DNA of 64,000 nt from positions 1 through 64,000 of the forward strand of contig NZ_JAANCM010000014.1 of NCBI RefSeq assembly GCF_011603255.1. The letters are read 5' to 3'. Made by a program: the position numbers and the translations under genes. A model generated the notes under the pieces. The model searched no databases and was not told where the DNA came from. It was given only the letters and a program-made list of their open reading frames with translations. How positions within the stretch are numbered: the stretch's first letter is position 1; each line of letters begins with the position of its first letter. Of the stretch, positions 51,465-60,153 are shown one piece after another. Source of the stretch: Ferranicluibacter rubi. Lineage in GTDB: Bacteria > Pseudomonadota > Alphaproteobacteria > Rhizobiales > Rhizobiaceae.

Positions 51465-51760
51465 GGCGCTGAGCCGCTTGGCGCAGATCGGTCGCGGTGA
51501 CCGGTTTGCACCTTGCGGTCGATGCGCGGGTGAAAGACAGCCGCATTCATAAGGATACGGCTGTCTCCTCGCCACGTTACGGCTTTAGCGGGCTCGGTCG
51601 CAAACCGTAACACACGAGAGCGCATCCTGCGGATCGCCTTGCTCCACGACAGCAAGCTAAAACGCAGAAAACCCCGGCGCGACGCTGAGCGTCGTTCCGA
51701 GGTGATTTCGAAGACCAGCCGCGCGCCATCGGATACCGTCCGACGGGCGCCTTTCAGATC
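51465..51760. other. convergent intergenic region with two hairpins
   Basis: This is a gap of about 300 bp between the OYE stop and the rpsU stop. A stem AGACAGCCG (51535-51543)/CGGCTGTCT (51558-51566) may end OYE transcription. The rpsU terminator is listed separately. No coding frame is supported. Confidence 0.5.
51668..51702 (-). terminator. Rho-independent terminator of rpsU
   Basis: On the leftward strand CCTCGG plus CGACGC pairs with GCGTCG plus CCGGGG around a TCA loop (51672-51702), followed by TTTT (51668-51671) and more T-rich sequence. It lies about 60 bp after the rpsU stop. Confidence 0.8.
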
Positions 51761-51997
51761 TTAGCGGGTAACAACTTTTTTCTTCGGGCCGGGCAGGAGG
51801 CCTTCGCGCTGCAGCTGCTTGCGGGCGTTCTTGCGCTGGCGGGAAACAGCTTCAGCCTTCTGGCGAGCACGCTTCACGGAAGGCTTTTCATAGGCTTCGC
51901 GCATACGCATTTCGCGGAAGACGCCTTCGCGCTGAAGCTTCTTCTTGAGCACGCGCAGTGCCTGCTCAACATTGTTGTCTCGAACCAGAACCTGCAT
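51761..51997 (-). CDS. rpsU: 30S ribosomal protein S21
   Basis: The product has 78 residues with the S21 sequence: [36 protein letters not shown] and a basic C-terminal tail ending [10 protein letters not shown]21 binds the 30S platform near the anti-Shine-Dalgarno and helps initiation. The gene is monocistronic with its own terminator. Rhizobia often carry more than one rpsU copy, so this may not be the only one. Confidence 0.96.
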   Translation of the reverse strand: MQVLVRDNNVEQALRVLKKKLQREGVFREMRMREAYEKPSVKRARQKAEAVSRQRKNARKQLQREGLLPGPKKKVVTR

Positions 51998-52386
51998 CTC
52001 GAACCTTGATCTCTGTCGCCCGCTGGGGCGGTGGTATGGTGACTTCGGCGCTCCTTATCTCACCACACGTCCGTCATGAAAAGGGGTTGGCTCGAAAAAA
52101 TAGCGAAGAAAAGTGCCAAATCTCATTCTCTCCGGCGACTGACGGTCCCCGCAAGGGCGCCGGCCGGCAATAAGATGTGCACATCGGGAGCGTTACGCTC
52201 GGCCCCACCATCGCATCCGTCTTGCCGCTTGACAAGATCTTCCCGCAACACCGATTGTCGCAGCGGTCATTGCGGTGGCCATCACCCCGTTTCGGCTCTC
52301 CCCTTGCTCTGTCGTGTCGATCTTTCCGCCCGGCCTCGTGTCCCGGCTCAGGTCGCCCCCCGTGATGAAGGCCCCGAGGAAGACAT
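51998..52386. other. divergent intergenic region between rpsU and KefF-like gene
   Basis: About 390 bp hold no supported gene. The A/T-rich part at 52080-52130 should contain the rpsU promoter (leftward). Short frames on the + strand have no recognisable similarity. The promoter of the antiporter operon probably lies near 52230-52380. Confidence 0.4.
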
Positions 52387-53055
52387 ATGGCGCGCGTCCT
52401 CATTCTGTTTGCCCATCCCGGTCAGCGGCATTCGCGCCTCAACGTGCGCATGGCGCATGAGGCGCGAATGCTCGACGGGGTGACCTTCGTTGATCTCTAT
52501 GCGGACTATCCCCGCTTCAACATCGATATCGATGCGGAACAGGCGCGGCTGGTGGCACATGACGTCGTCATCTTCCAGTTTCCGATCTACTGGTATTCCG
52601 TGCCGGCTCTGCTGAAGGAGTGGCAGGACCTCGTGCTGGAATACGGCTTTGCCTATGGGCAGAGCGGATCGAAGCTGGCGGGCAAGCTGTTCCTGCCGGT
52701 CGTGACCACCGGCGGCGCTCAGGATGCCTATCGCGAGGAGGGCTCCAACCATTTCCGGCTGCGCACGCTGCTTTCGCCGCTGGAGCAGACCGCCTCGCTC
52801 TGCGGCATGCGCTTCCTGCCGCCGTTTGCCCTTTTTTCGGCTCATGATTCGGCAGCCGATGGCCGGGGGGACACGCATATTGCAGCCTATCTCCGGCTGC
52901 TCTCGGCCCTGCGCGACGAGACGCTGGATCTCGATGCTGTCTCGAGGCTTGAGCTTCTCGACGACGATCTTCCGTTGATCGGCACTTCGCACGCTTCGAC
53001 GTTTTCCGACACGCCGCCGTCTCCCATTGGCATCACCGCGAGGATCTCCGAATGA
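52387..53055 (+). CDS. KefF-like NAD(P)H quinone reductase, antiporter partner
   Basis: The product has 222 residues of the flavodoxin-like fold: VLILFAHPGQRHSRLNVRM at the FMN site, FQFPIYWYSVPALLKEWQD and TTGGAQDAYREEGSNHF, all shared with KefF/KefG and NQO1-type quinone reductases. In E. coli KefF binds KefC and is needed for full potassium efflux during electrophile stress. Its stop overlaps the start of the antiporter gene by 4 bp, which supports the same partnership here. Confidence 0.9.
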   Translation: MARVLILFAHPGQRHSRLNVRMAHEARMLDGVTFVDLYADYPRFNIDIDAEQARLVAHDVVIFQFPIYWYSVPALLKEWQDLVLEYGFAYGQSGSKLAGKLFLPVVTTGGAQDAYREEGSNHFRLRTLLSPLEQTASLCGMRFLPPFALFSAHDSAADGRGDTHIAAYLRLLSALRDETLDLDAVSRLELLDDDLPLIGTSHASTFSDTPPSPIGITARISE

Positions 53056-54965
53056 GCGGCTTCATGTTCCAGGCCTTCGTCTATCTCGCGGCCGCCGTCA
53101 CATCCGTCATCATCGCGTCCCGGCTCGGCCTCGGTTCGGTGCTCGGCTATCTCATCGCCGGCATCGTCATCGGCCCCGTCTTCCACTTCGTCGGCAATGA
53201 AACGCAGGATCTGCAGCATTTCGCGGAGTTCGGCGTCGTCATGATGCTGTTTCTGGTCGGGCTGGAGCTTCAGCCGCAAGCGCTCTGGGACATGCGCGCC
53301 CGGCTGCTCGGGCTTGGTGGCCTGCAGGTGGTGGGCTCGGCGGCGGTCGTCACCGGTATCGGGCTTGCGTTCGGGCTGCCCTGGCAGACGGCAGTGGCCG
53401 TCGGGCTCATTTTGTCGCTGTCCTCCACGGCCATCGTGCTGCAGACGCTGAGCGAAAAGGGGCTTTTGAAGTCGCAGGGCGGGCGCTCCAGCTTCTCCGT
53501 GCTCCTGTTTCAGGATATCGCTGTTATTCCCATGCTGGCGGTCCTGCCGCTTCTGGCACTTCCCGCCCTGCAGGGCGGCGAGCATGCAGCGCATGGCGCG
53601 GGCAATGCCGCGACGCTCGTCTCCGACCTTCCCGGCTGGCAGGTGGCGCTGGTCACGCTTCTCGCCATCGCCTTCGTCGTGGTCGCCGGGCACTTCCTCT
53701 CGCGCCCGATCTTCCGGCTGATCGCGGCCTCGCGGTTGCGTGAAATGTTCACCGCGGCGGCCCTGCTGCTCGTCGTTTCCACGGCCCTGCTGATGAGCAT
53801 GGTCGGCCTTTCCCCGGCACTCGGGACATTCCTCGCCGGCGTGGTGCTCGCCAACAGCGAATTCCGCCACGAGCTGGAAAGCGATATCGAGCCGTTCAAG
53901 GGCCTGCTTCTCGGCCTGTTCTTTATCACCGTCGGTGCCGGCATCGATTTCTCGCTGCTGACGGCCAATCTCGGCCTCGTCCTGTTGTTGACGCTCGGCG
54001 TCATCGTCATCAAGGCGGGGGTGCTGTGGCTGGTCGGCCATCTCTACAGCTTGCGCGGTTCGGATCGCTGGCTGCTCGCGCTGGGGCTGGCGCAGGCGGG
54101 CGAGTTCGGCTTCGTGCTCGTCTCCTTCACCGTTCAGAATGCCGTGCTGCCCTCCGAACTCGCCGCCATCCTCATGCTGGTCATCGCCTTTTCCATGCTG
54201 CTGACGCCGGCGCTCTTCATCCTGTTCGACAAGGTCATCATGCCGCGGCTCGAGCGGGGGCAGATCCGGGAGGCCGACGAGATCGGGGAGGAAGCCTCGG
54301 TCATCATCGCCGGGCTCGGCCGCTTCGGGCAGATCATCAACCGCATGCTGCTGGCCAACGGCCACAAGACCATCGTGCTCGACAGCCGCTCCGATGTCAT
54401 CGACGGGCTGCGCAAGTTCGGCGTCCGCTCGTTCTTCGGCGACGCCGGCCGGCCGGATCTCCTGCATTCCGCCGGTCTGCGGCAGGCGCGGCTGCTGGTG
54501 GTGGCCATTGACGATATCGAGCGTGCCCTCAGCATCGTCCGACACGCCAGGCACGAGAACCCCGATATCCACATCATCGCGCGTGCCTATGACCGCAACC
54601 ATGTCTACCAGCTCTACGAGGCCGGCGCCGACGACATCGTGCGCGAGGTGTTCGACAGTTCGGTCAGGGCGGCCGGCTATGCGCTGCAGAGCCTCGGCAT
54701 GCATCCCTTCGACGTGGAAAAGAGCAAGGCCGTCTTCGTCAAGCAGGACAATTGGGGCCTGCGGCAGCTCGCGCCTCTCTGGAAGGACGACGTGTCGGTG
54801 TTCGAGAACAAGGAATACATCGCGCGCGCCCGCGAGATCTCGGAGGTTCTCGAACAGGCCATGATGGGCGACCGCAGCGCGCTGCACGACCGAACCGAGC
54901 GCGGCTGGACCCCGCCGGATATCGCGGCGCGCAAGCATGACATGGACGGGCAGGGTGAGGGGTAG
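53052..54965 (+). CDS. KefB/KefC-like K+/H+ antiporter (CPA2) with RCK domain
   Basis: The product has 637 residues. Residues about 1-395 form 12-13 membrane helices of the Na_H_exchanger type (SVLGYLIAGIVIGPVF, LGTFLAGVVLANSEFRHELE). A C-terminal RCK/TrkA-N domain carries the nucleotide motif GLGRFG at 421-426. KefB/C proteins release K+ and acidify the cytosol when glutathione adducts form. A following DNWGLRQLAPLW-containing tail reaches the C-terminus. It is coupled to the KefF-like gene. Confidence 0.92.
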   Translation: MSGFMFQAFVYLAAAVTSVIIASRLGLGSVLGYLIAGIVIGPVFHFVGNETQDLQHFAEFGVVMMLFLVGLELQPQALWDMRARLLGLGGLQVVGSAAVVTGIGLAFGLPWQTAVAVGLILSLSSTAIVLQTLSEKGLLKSQGGRSSFSVLLFQDIAVIPMLAVLPLLALPALQGGEHAAHGAGNAATLVSDLPGWQVALVTLLAIAFVVVAGHFLSRPIFRLIAASRLREMFTAAALLLVVSTALLMSMVGLSPALGTFLAGVVLANSEFRHELESDIEPFKGLLLGLFFITVGAGIDFSLLTANLGLVLLLTLGVIVIKAGVLWLVGHLYSLRGSDRWLLALGLAQAGEFGFVLVSFTVQNAVLPSELAAILMLVIAFSMLLTPALFILFDKVIMPRLERGQIREADEIGEEASVIIAGLGRFGQIINRMLLANGHKTIVLDSRSDVIDGLRKFGVRSFFGDAGRPDLLHSAGLRQARLLVVAIDDIERALSIVRHARHENPDIHIIARAYDRNHVYQLYEAGADDIVREVFDSSVRAAGYALQSLGMHPFDVEKSKAVFVKQDNWGLRQLAPLWKDDVSVFENKEYIARAREISEVLEQAMMGDRSALHDRTERGWTPPDIAARKHDMDGQGEG

Positions 54966-55075
54966 CCCTGCGGAACGGCGGACGATCCACCCCCGCACTG
55001 CGCACGCAGCGAGGCTCTGCCCTCGCGATCAACACGGCCGCCGCTCATGCGGGCCGGCCCTGCGGAGAAGACGGC

Positions 55076-56230
55076 ATGACATCGACCACACTTTCCCGCG
55101 CAGCCCGCTTCATGCCCTGGCCGGTTTCGCCCGTCAGTCCGAAGGAGCGGCTTCGCTCGGCGGTCGGCGCACTGTTCGGCCTGCTCGTCACGGGGCTCCT
55201 CGGCGCCTTTCTGACCGTGACTTTTCCCCTTTCGCCGGCACTGGTCGCGCCGATGGGTGCGTCTGCCGTTCTGCTTTTCGCCGTACCGTCCAGTCCGCTC
55301 GCCCAGCCCTGGTCGCTGATCGGCGGCAATCTGGTCGCAGCCTTCGTCGGGGTGACCGTGGCCAAGCTCGTGCCTGATCCCGTGTTCGCCGCAGCGCTGG
55401 CCGGGGCGGTTGCCATCGGTATCATGATGAGCCTGCGCTGCCTGCATCCCCCGAGCGGCGCGATCGCGCTGACCGCGGTTCTCGGCGGCTCGGCCATCCA
55501 CGATCTCGGCTATGGTTTTCTGCTGTGGCCGGTGCTGGGAAACTCGCTGCTGCTGCTCGCCGCGGCGCTGCTCTTCAACAACCTCACCGGCCGCCGCTAT
55601 CCACATGTTGCCGCGCCGGCGCTCGGGGCCCACCAGACGAAGGACCCGCCGCCGGCCGCACGAATCGGCTTTGCCGCCGAGGATCTCGATGCCGTGCTGA
55701 AGGATTACGACCGGGTTCTCGACATCCAGCGCGACGAACTCGTTACCATCCTCAAGCGCACGGAACTGCGCTCGTTCCAGCGTCGGTCCGGCCAGACGCC
55801 GTGCGGGCAGATCATGTCGCGCGACGTGATCGCGATCGCGCCGGATGCCTCGCTGTCGGAGGCGCACGCGCTCCTGCGCGCCCACCACATCAAAGCCCTG
55901 CCGGTGACCGACGACAATGCCCGCGTCATCGGCATACTCACCCAGACCGATATTCTCGACCGGGCGGACTGGACCCGTGGCCGCCCGACCATCGGCCTTC
56001 GTCGCCGCTACCAGCTGGCCGTTTCCGGCGCCACGGCGCCGAACGGCACCGTGAAGGACATCATGACCAGCCCTGTGCGGAGTGTTTCACCCGAAAGCTC
56101 CCTCTCCGAAGCCATCCTTCTCTTCGCTGAAGGCGGCCTCCACCATCTGCCCGTCACCGACGCGGAAAACCGCCTCGTCGGCATCCTTTCGCAATCGGAC
56201 GTGCTTGTTGCGATGCTGGCGGAGGGGTGA
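55076..56230 (+). CDS. HPP-family membrane protein with tandem CBS domains
   Basis: The product has 384 residues. An HPP membrane domain with four or five helices (about 28-165) contains RCLHPPSGAIAL, the HPP motif that names the family. Two CBS domains follow (about 240-300 and 325-383), with IMSRDVIAIAPDASLSEAHA and DIMTSPVRSVSPESSLSEAI. CBS pairs bind adenosyl ligands and regulate transport. Some HPP proteins of chloroplasts and cyanobacteria transport nitrite. The role here is unknown. It is 110 bp after the antiporter gene. Confidence 0.9.
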   Translation: MTSTTLSRAARFMPWPVSPVSPKERLRSAVGALFGLLVTGLLGAFLTVTFPLSPALVAPMGASAVLLFAVPSSPLAQPWSLIGGNLVAAFVGVTVAKLVPDPVFAAALAGAVAIGIMMSLRCLHPPSGAIALTAVLGGSAIHDLGYGFLLWPVLGNSLLLLAAALLFNNLTGRRYPHVAAPALGAHQTKDPPPAARIGFAAEDLDAVLKDYDRVLDIQRDELVTILKRTELRSFQRRSGQTPCGQIMSRDVIAIAPDASLSEAHALLRAHHIKALPVTDDNARVIGILTQTDILDRADWTRGRPTIGLRRRYQLAVSGATAPNGTVKDIMTSPVRSVSPESSLSEAILLFAEGGLHHLPVTDAENRLVGILSQSDVLVAMLAEG

Positions 56231-56249
56231 CGGTCGAGGGAACGCCGCT

Positions 56250-57272
56250 TTACCGCCAGCCGAGCGCAGGCGCCACCTGCGTCAGGATGGCTTCGATGAC
56301 GTGGGCGTTGTACTCGACGCCCAGCTGGTTGGGGACGGTGAGGAGGAGGGTGTCGGCCTCTGTGATGGCTTCGTCGGTGCGCAGCTGCTCGATGAGGACG
56401 TCGGGTTCGGCAGCGTAGCCGCGGCCGAAGATGGCGCGGGTGTCGGCGTCGATGAAGCCGATCTTGTCGCCGGCTTCGCCCGAGCGGCCGAAATAGGCGC
56501 GGTCGAGGTCGCTGGTGATGGCGAAGATGCTGCGGCTGACGGAGACGCGCGGCGTGCGGGCGTGGCCCGCGGCCTTGAACGCGGCGCGGTAGGCGCGGAT
56601 CTGGTCGGCCTGCTGTACGTGGAAGGGCTCGCCGGTCTCGTCGTCCTTGAGCGTCGAGCTCTGCAGGTTCATGCCAAGCTTTGCCGCCCAGATGGCGGTC
56701 GCGTTCGAGCTTGCGCCCCACCAGATCCGGTCGCGCAGACCCGGCGCATGCGGTTCCAGCCGCAGGAGGCCGGGCGGGTTCGGAAACATCGGGTTGGGGT
56801 TCGGCTCGGCAAAGCCTTCGCCGCGCAGCACGTCGTAGAACACCTCGGCATGACGGCGGGCCATGTCGCCGCTGGTTTCGCCGTCCGCCGGGGCATAGCC
56901 GAAATGGCGCCAGCCATCGATGACCTGTTCGGGCGAGCCGCGGCTGATGCCGAGCTGCAGGCGGCCACTGGCGATGATGTCGGCAGCGCCGGCATCCTCG
57001 GCCATGTAGAGCGGATTTTCGTAGCGCATGTCGATGACGGCGGTGCCGATCTCGATCCGGCTGGTGCGCGCGCCGACGGCGGCCAGCAGCGGGAAGGGCG
57101 AAGCCAACTGGCGGGCGAAATGGTGCACCCGGAAATAGGCGCCATCCGCACCCAGCGCTTCGGCCGCGACGGCAAGGTCGATCGACTGCAGCAGCGTATC
57201 CGCCGCGCTGCGCGTCTGCGACTGCGTCGAGGGCGTCCAGTGGCCGAAGGAGAGAAAGCCGATCTTCTTCAT
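56250..57272 (-). CDS. luciferase-like FMN-dependent monooxygenase
   Basis: The product has 340 residues of the bacterial-luciferase fold (LLM class): KKIGFLSFGHWTPS, GADGAYFRVHHFARQLASPF and ADIIASGRLQLGISRGSPEQ, a subgroup different from the NtaA/DszA-like proteins at 44077 and 57463. It resembles uncharacterised luciferase-like monooxygenases that often accompany sulfur-acquisition genes. It is divergent from the NtaA-like gene at 57463 across 190 bp, so both may share regulation. The substrate is unknown. Confidence 0.85.
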   Translation of the reverse strand: MKKIGFLSFGHWTPSTQSQTRSAADTLLQSIDLAVAAEALGADGAYFRVHHFARQLASPFPLLAAVGARTSRIEIGTAVIDMRYENPLYMAEDAGAADIIASGRLQLGISRGSPEQVIDGWRHFGYAPADGETSGDMARRHAEVFYDVLRGEGFAEPNPNPMFPNPPGLLRLEPHAPGLRDRIWWGASSNATAIWAAKLGMNLQSSTLKDDETGEPFHVQQADQIRAYRAAFKAAGHARTPRVSVSRSIFAITSDLDRAYFGRSGEAGDKIGFIDADTRAIFGRGYAAEPDVLIEQLRTDEAITEADTLLLTVPNQLGVEYNAHVIEAILTQVAPALGWR

Positions 57273-57462
57273 GATATTCCCGTGCTGATCCGTGTGCGAT
57301 GTCAGTCTGCGTGCGATGTTGGGGTTTTCGCATATTCACGGCCGAAGGCACAGTCTCGCATTCGCAGGACAGTGCGTTCGCCGTTCGGGCCTTGTGCAGC
57401 CCTTGCGTCTTGATCTTGCCGTGCCATCGGGCGAAAACGCGTGCCACCACCGGGAGCGCACG

Positions 57463-58833
57463 ATGACGACCGACAAGAAGCAGATCCTCTTCAACGCCTT
57501 CGGCATGAATTGCGTCGGCCATATCAATCATGGTCTCTGGACCCATCCGCGCGACCAGTCGCATCTCTATACAACGCTGCCCTACTGGACGTCGCTGGCC
57601 CGCACGCTGGAGCGCGGGCTGTTCGACGGGTTGTTTCTTGCCGATATCATCGGGGTCTACGATGTCTATGGCGGGTCGGCGGATCTTACCCTCAGAGAGG
57701 CGATCCAGCTGCCGGTCAACGACCCCGCCATGCTGATCTCGGCCATGGCCGCGGTGACGGAGAACCTCGGCTTCGGCGTTACCGCCAACCAGAGCGCGGA
57801 AGCGCCGTATCTGTTCGCCCGCCGCTTCTCGACGCTCGATCACCTGACGCAAGGGCGCATCGGCTGGAATATCGTCACCGGCTATCTCGACAGCGCGGCG
57901 CGGGCGCTGGGGGATACCGGCCTCTCCGAACATGACAGCCGCTACGACCGCGCCGACGACTATATGGAGGTGCTCTACAAGCTGTGGGAGGGAAGCTGGG
58001 CGGACAATGCGGTGCGGCGCGACAAGGCGGCGCGGATCTATGCCGATCCCGCCCGCGTCCGGCCCATCGCCCATGATGGACCCTATTACCGGTCGCATGG
58101 CATTCACCTTGCCGAGCCGTCGCGCCAGCGCACGCCGCTTCTCTACCAGGCGGGAACCTCCGGCCGCGGCCGTGCCTTTGCCGCCCGTCACGGAGAATGC
58201 ATCTTCATCACCGCCACCAGTCCCCCTGCGGCGCGGAAGACGGCCCGGCAGTTGCGGCAGGAGGCAGCCGATGCCGGGCGCGGCGCGGATGCACTGCGCA
58301 TCTTCGTGGGCATCACCATCGTCACCGGCGAGACGGACGCCATCGCCCGCGAGAAGCATGCGGACTATCTGGCGCATGCCAATCCGGAGGCCGGGCTCGC
58401 GCATTTCTCGGCCAGCACCGGCATCGATTTCGCGCAGTACGACCTCGATGCGCCGATCACCTATGGCGTGTCGAATGCCAGCCAGTCGGCGGTTGAGGTC
58501 GCCCGGGCTGCCGGGTGGACGCGCCGGCGCATCCTGGAGGAGGCCGCGCTCGGCGGGCGCTATCCGGTGCTGGTGGGCACGGGGGCGGAGGTCGCCACGG
58601 CTCTTGGCCAATGGGTCGAGGAGGGCGAGATCGACGGCTTCAATATCACCCGCACGGTGGTGCCGGAGAGCTACGAGGACGTGATCGACCATATCGTGCC
58701 CGTTTTGCAGGAGCGTGGACTTTACAAGACGGCCTATGGCGAGGGCTCGTTTCGAAACCGCCTGTTCGGCCGGGGCGACCGGCTGCCCGACACGCATGTC
58801 GGGGCCTCGCATCGCTGGCCGAGCGCAACATAA
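57463..58833 (+). CDS. FMNH2-dependent monooxygenase, NtaA/SnaA/DszA family, paralog
   Basis: The product has 456 residues. NAFGMNCVGHINHGLWTHP, LPYWTSLARTLERGLFDGLF, GRIGWNIVTGYLDSAARALG and LLYQAGTSGRGRAFAARHGE align along the whole length with the protein at 44077. It probably carries out another C-S or C-N oxidative cleavage with reduced FMN. GGGAG lies 8 nt before the ATG at 57463; the frame extends upstream but that part is not family-like. It is divergent from a second luciferase-type gene. Confidence 0.9.
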   Translation: MTTDKKQILFNAFGMNCVGHINHGLWTHPRDQSHLYTTLPYWTSLARTLERGLFDGLFLADIIGVYDVYGGSADLTLREAIQLPVNDPAMLISAMAAVTENLGFGVTANQSAEAPYLFARRFSTLDHLTQGRIGWNIVTGYLDSAARALGDTGLSEHDSRYDRADDYMEVLYKLWEGSWADNAVRRDKAARIYADPARVRPIAHDGPYYRSHGIHLAEPSRQRTPLLYQAGTSGRGRAFAARHGECIFITATSPPAARKTARQLRQEAADAGRGADALRIFVGITIVTGETDAIAREKHADYLAHANPEAGLAHFSASTGIDFAQYDLDAPITYGVSNASQSAVEVARAAGWTRRRILEEAALGGRYPVLVGTGAEVATALGQWVEEGEIDGFNITRTVVPESYEDVIDHIVPVLQERGLYKTAYGEGSFRNRLFGRGDRLPDTHVGASHRWPSAT

Positions 58834-58903
58834 ACCTCCTGTTCCGGGTTTGGCCGCCTGTGCGGAAAAACAGTTTCCATGAGGCGCGTGCAACGCCAAT
58901 TCC

Positions 58904-58928
58904 TTTCTACCAAAATTGTAGACTAAAG
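58904..58928 (+). promoter_or_regulatory. TCTAC/GTAGA inverted repeat with TAGACTA motif
   Basis: TTTCTAC (58904-58910) and GTAGACTAAAG (58918-58928) form a short inverted repeat around CAAAATT and contain the same GTAGACTAA core as the site before ssuA. It lies about 125 bp upstream of the small protein gene at 59052 and 70 bp after the monooxygenase stop. Confidence 0.4.
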
Positions 58929-59051
58929 GGTTTGATGGCAGAGCAGCCGGTATGGCGCCGGTTTGCAGGTGGTCGCTTTCAACACGACTGCTTGCGGCCC
59001 GGCCCGTTTCCCGGGGGCTGTGTTCGGCACCAACCCAACGAGGTAAGAGCG

Positions 59052-59261
59052 ATGATGGCCATCCTGAAATCGAGCATCGAGGCTTTTCGAAGCGGCGGCA
59101 TCCCCGGTGTCGGGTCCGGTGCGGCGCAGACCCACCTATCGTCGAGCGAGCGTGAGACGTCCGAGCGGAGCTGGCAGGATGAGGGCGGCGACGAGCGGCG
59201 ATCGTCGCATCGTTCCGAAGAGATGTTCTACTGGGGCATGGCTGGTGGGCCATGGTACTAG
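59052..59261 (+). CDS. small hydrophilic protein, unknown function
   Basis: The product has 69 residues. The start at 59052 (or ATG at 59055) is preceded by GAGGTAAGAG. The sequence has a short N-terminal amphipathic helix MMAILKSSIEAFRSGG, a polar Ser/Glu/Arg-rich middle, and an unusual aromatic end MFYWGMAGGPWY. No family is recognised. A TAGACTA-type motif upstream suggests it may belong with the sulfur genes. It could be co-transcribed with the hydrolase gene 43 bp downstream. Confidence 0.5.
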   Translation: MMAILKSSIEAFRSGGIPGVGSGAAQTHLSSSERETSERSWQDEGGDERRSSHRSEEMFYWGMAGGPWY

Positions 59262-59304
59262 GCTCCTGTTCTCAGGAAAGCGCCTGTTTCGGGCGGCATC
59301 CCGG

Positions 59305-59988
59305 ATGACGAGGGTCGAGAGCGCAGGACCGATCTCGACCCAGACCCAGGTGCCCACCGGCGGTGCGGTCCAGACTCTGATCGTTCCCGGACTTTTCGGG
59401 TCCGGCGAAGGGCACTGGCAGAGGGTCTGGCACGAGGACCGGCCGCAGACGCGCATGCTGCAGCAGGCGGACTGGGAGCATCCGGATCTCGAAACCTGGC
59501 TCGCGGCGCTGGATGCCGCGATCGAGGCGGGCGGCGAGACCTACATCATTGCCCACAGCCTCGGTTGCCTGCTGACGGCGCATCTCAGCCGGTGCCGGTC
59601 GGCCCGGAACGTCAAAGGCGCCTTTCTCGTCGCACCCTGCGATCTCCGGCGGACCGAGGCGCTGCATCCGGGACGTCTCGCCTTCGACGCGGTCCCCGCC
59701 ATGCCCTTGCCCTTTCCGAGCCTCATCATCGGCAGCCTCAACGATCCCTACATCACGCCGGGCGAGCTCGATCGGCTGAGGGACGACCTCGAAGCGCCGC
59801 TTCATACGATCGGCGCCGCCGGACATATCAACATCGCCAGCGGCTATGGCCGGTGGGCCCAGGGCTATGCGCTGTTCGATGCGTTCAGGGCGGATGTCGA
59901 GGGACGTTCGGCCAGCGCGCGATCCGCCCAAGGCGCGGCCGCGGACGAGCAGCCAGCTTTCACTGAGCGATCCGCCGCCTACCGGTAA
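59305..59988 (+). CDS. RBBP9/YdeN-type serine hydrolase
   Basis: The product has 227 residues of a compact alpha/beta hydrolase: TLIVPGLFGSGEGHWQRVWH, the nucleophile Ser85 in IIAHSLGC, Asp in GSLNDPY and His in GAAGHINIASGYG. These are the marks of the RBBP9/YdeN family, small serine hydrolases of unclear substrate. The ATG at 59305 is chosen because the family fold starts about 30 residues later; the upstream frame overlaps the small protein gene. The C-terminal tail of about 30 residues is polar. Confidence 0.87.
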   Translation: MTRVESAGPISTQTQVPTGGAVQTLIVPGLFGSGEGHWQRVWHEDRPQTRMLQQADWEHPDLETWLAALDAAIEAGGETYIIAHSLGCLLTAHLSRCRSARNVKGAFLVAPCDLRRTEALHPGRLAFDAVPAMPLPFPSLIIGSLNDPYITPGELDRLRDDLEAPLHTIGAAGHINIASGYGRWAQGYALFDAFRADVEGRSASARSAQGAAADEQPAFTERSAAYR

Positions 59989-60153
59989 CAGGCGCACCGC
60001 GCCGGATAGCCGCAGGCACTCGGTCCCGGCTCGTCTTCCCTGATGCCTGGTCACGCGCTAGATCTGCGCCTATCCGATGTCGCGCTCCCGTCGATGTCGT
60101 GCGTCTCGATATGGCAGTGGTCTGCGATGCGAAGACGCAGAAAGAGGCAGACG

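Noticed and set aside
52887-54998. Open frame of about 700 codons on the - strand
   Set aside because: It is antisense to the Kef-like antiporter and is an Arg/Asp/Gln-rich shadow.
56008-59253. Very long open frame of about 1080 codons on the - strand
   Set aside because: It runs antisense across the HPP-CBS end, the luciferase-like gene in another frame and the NtaA-like gene. Its translation is Arg/Pro/His-rich with no domain; it is a typical shadow of high-GC coding DNA.
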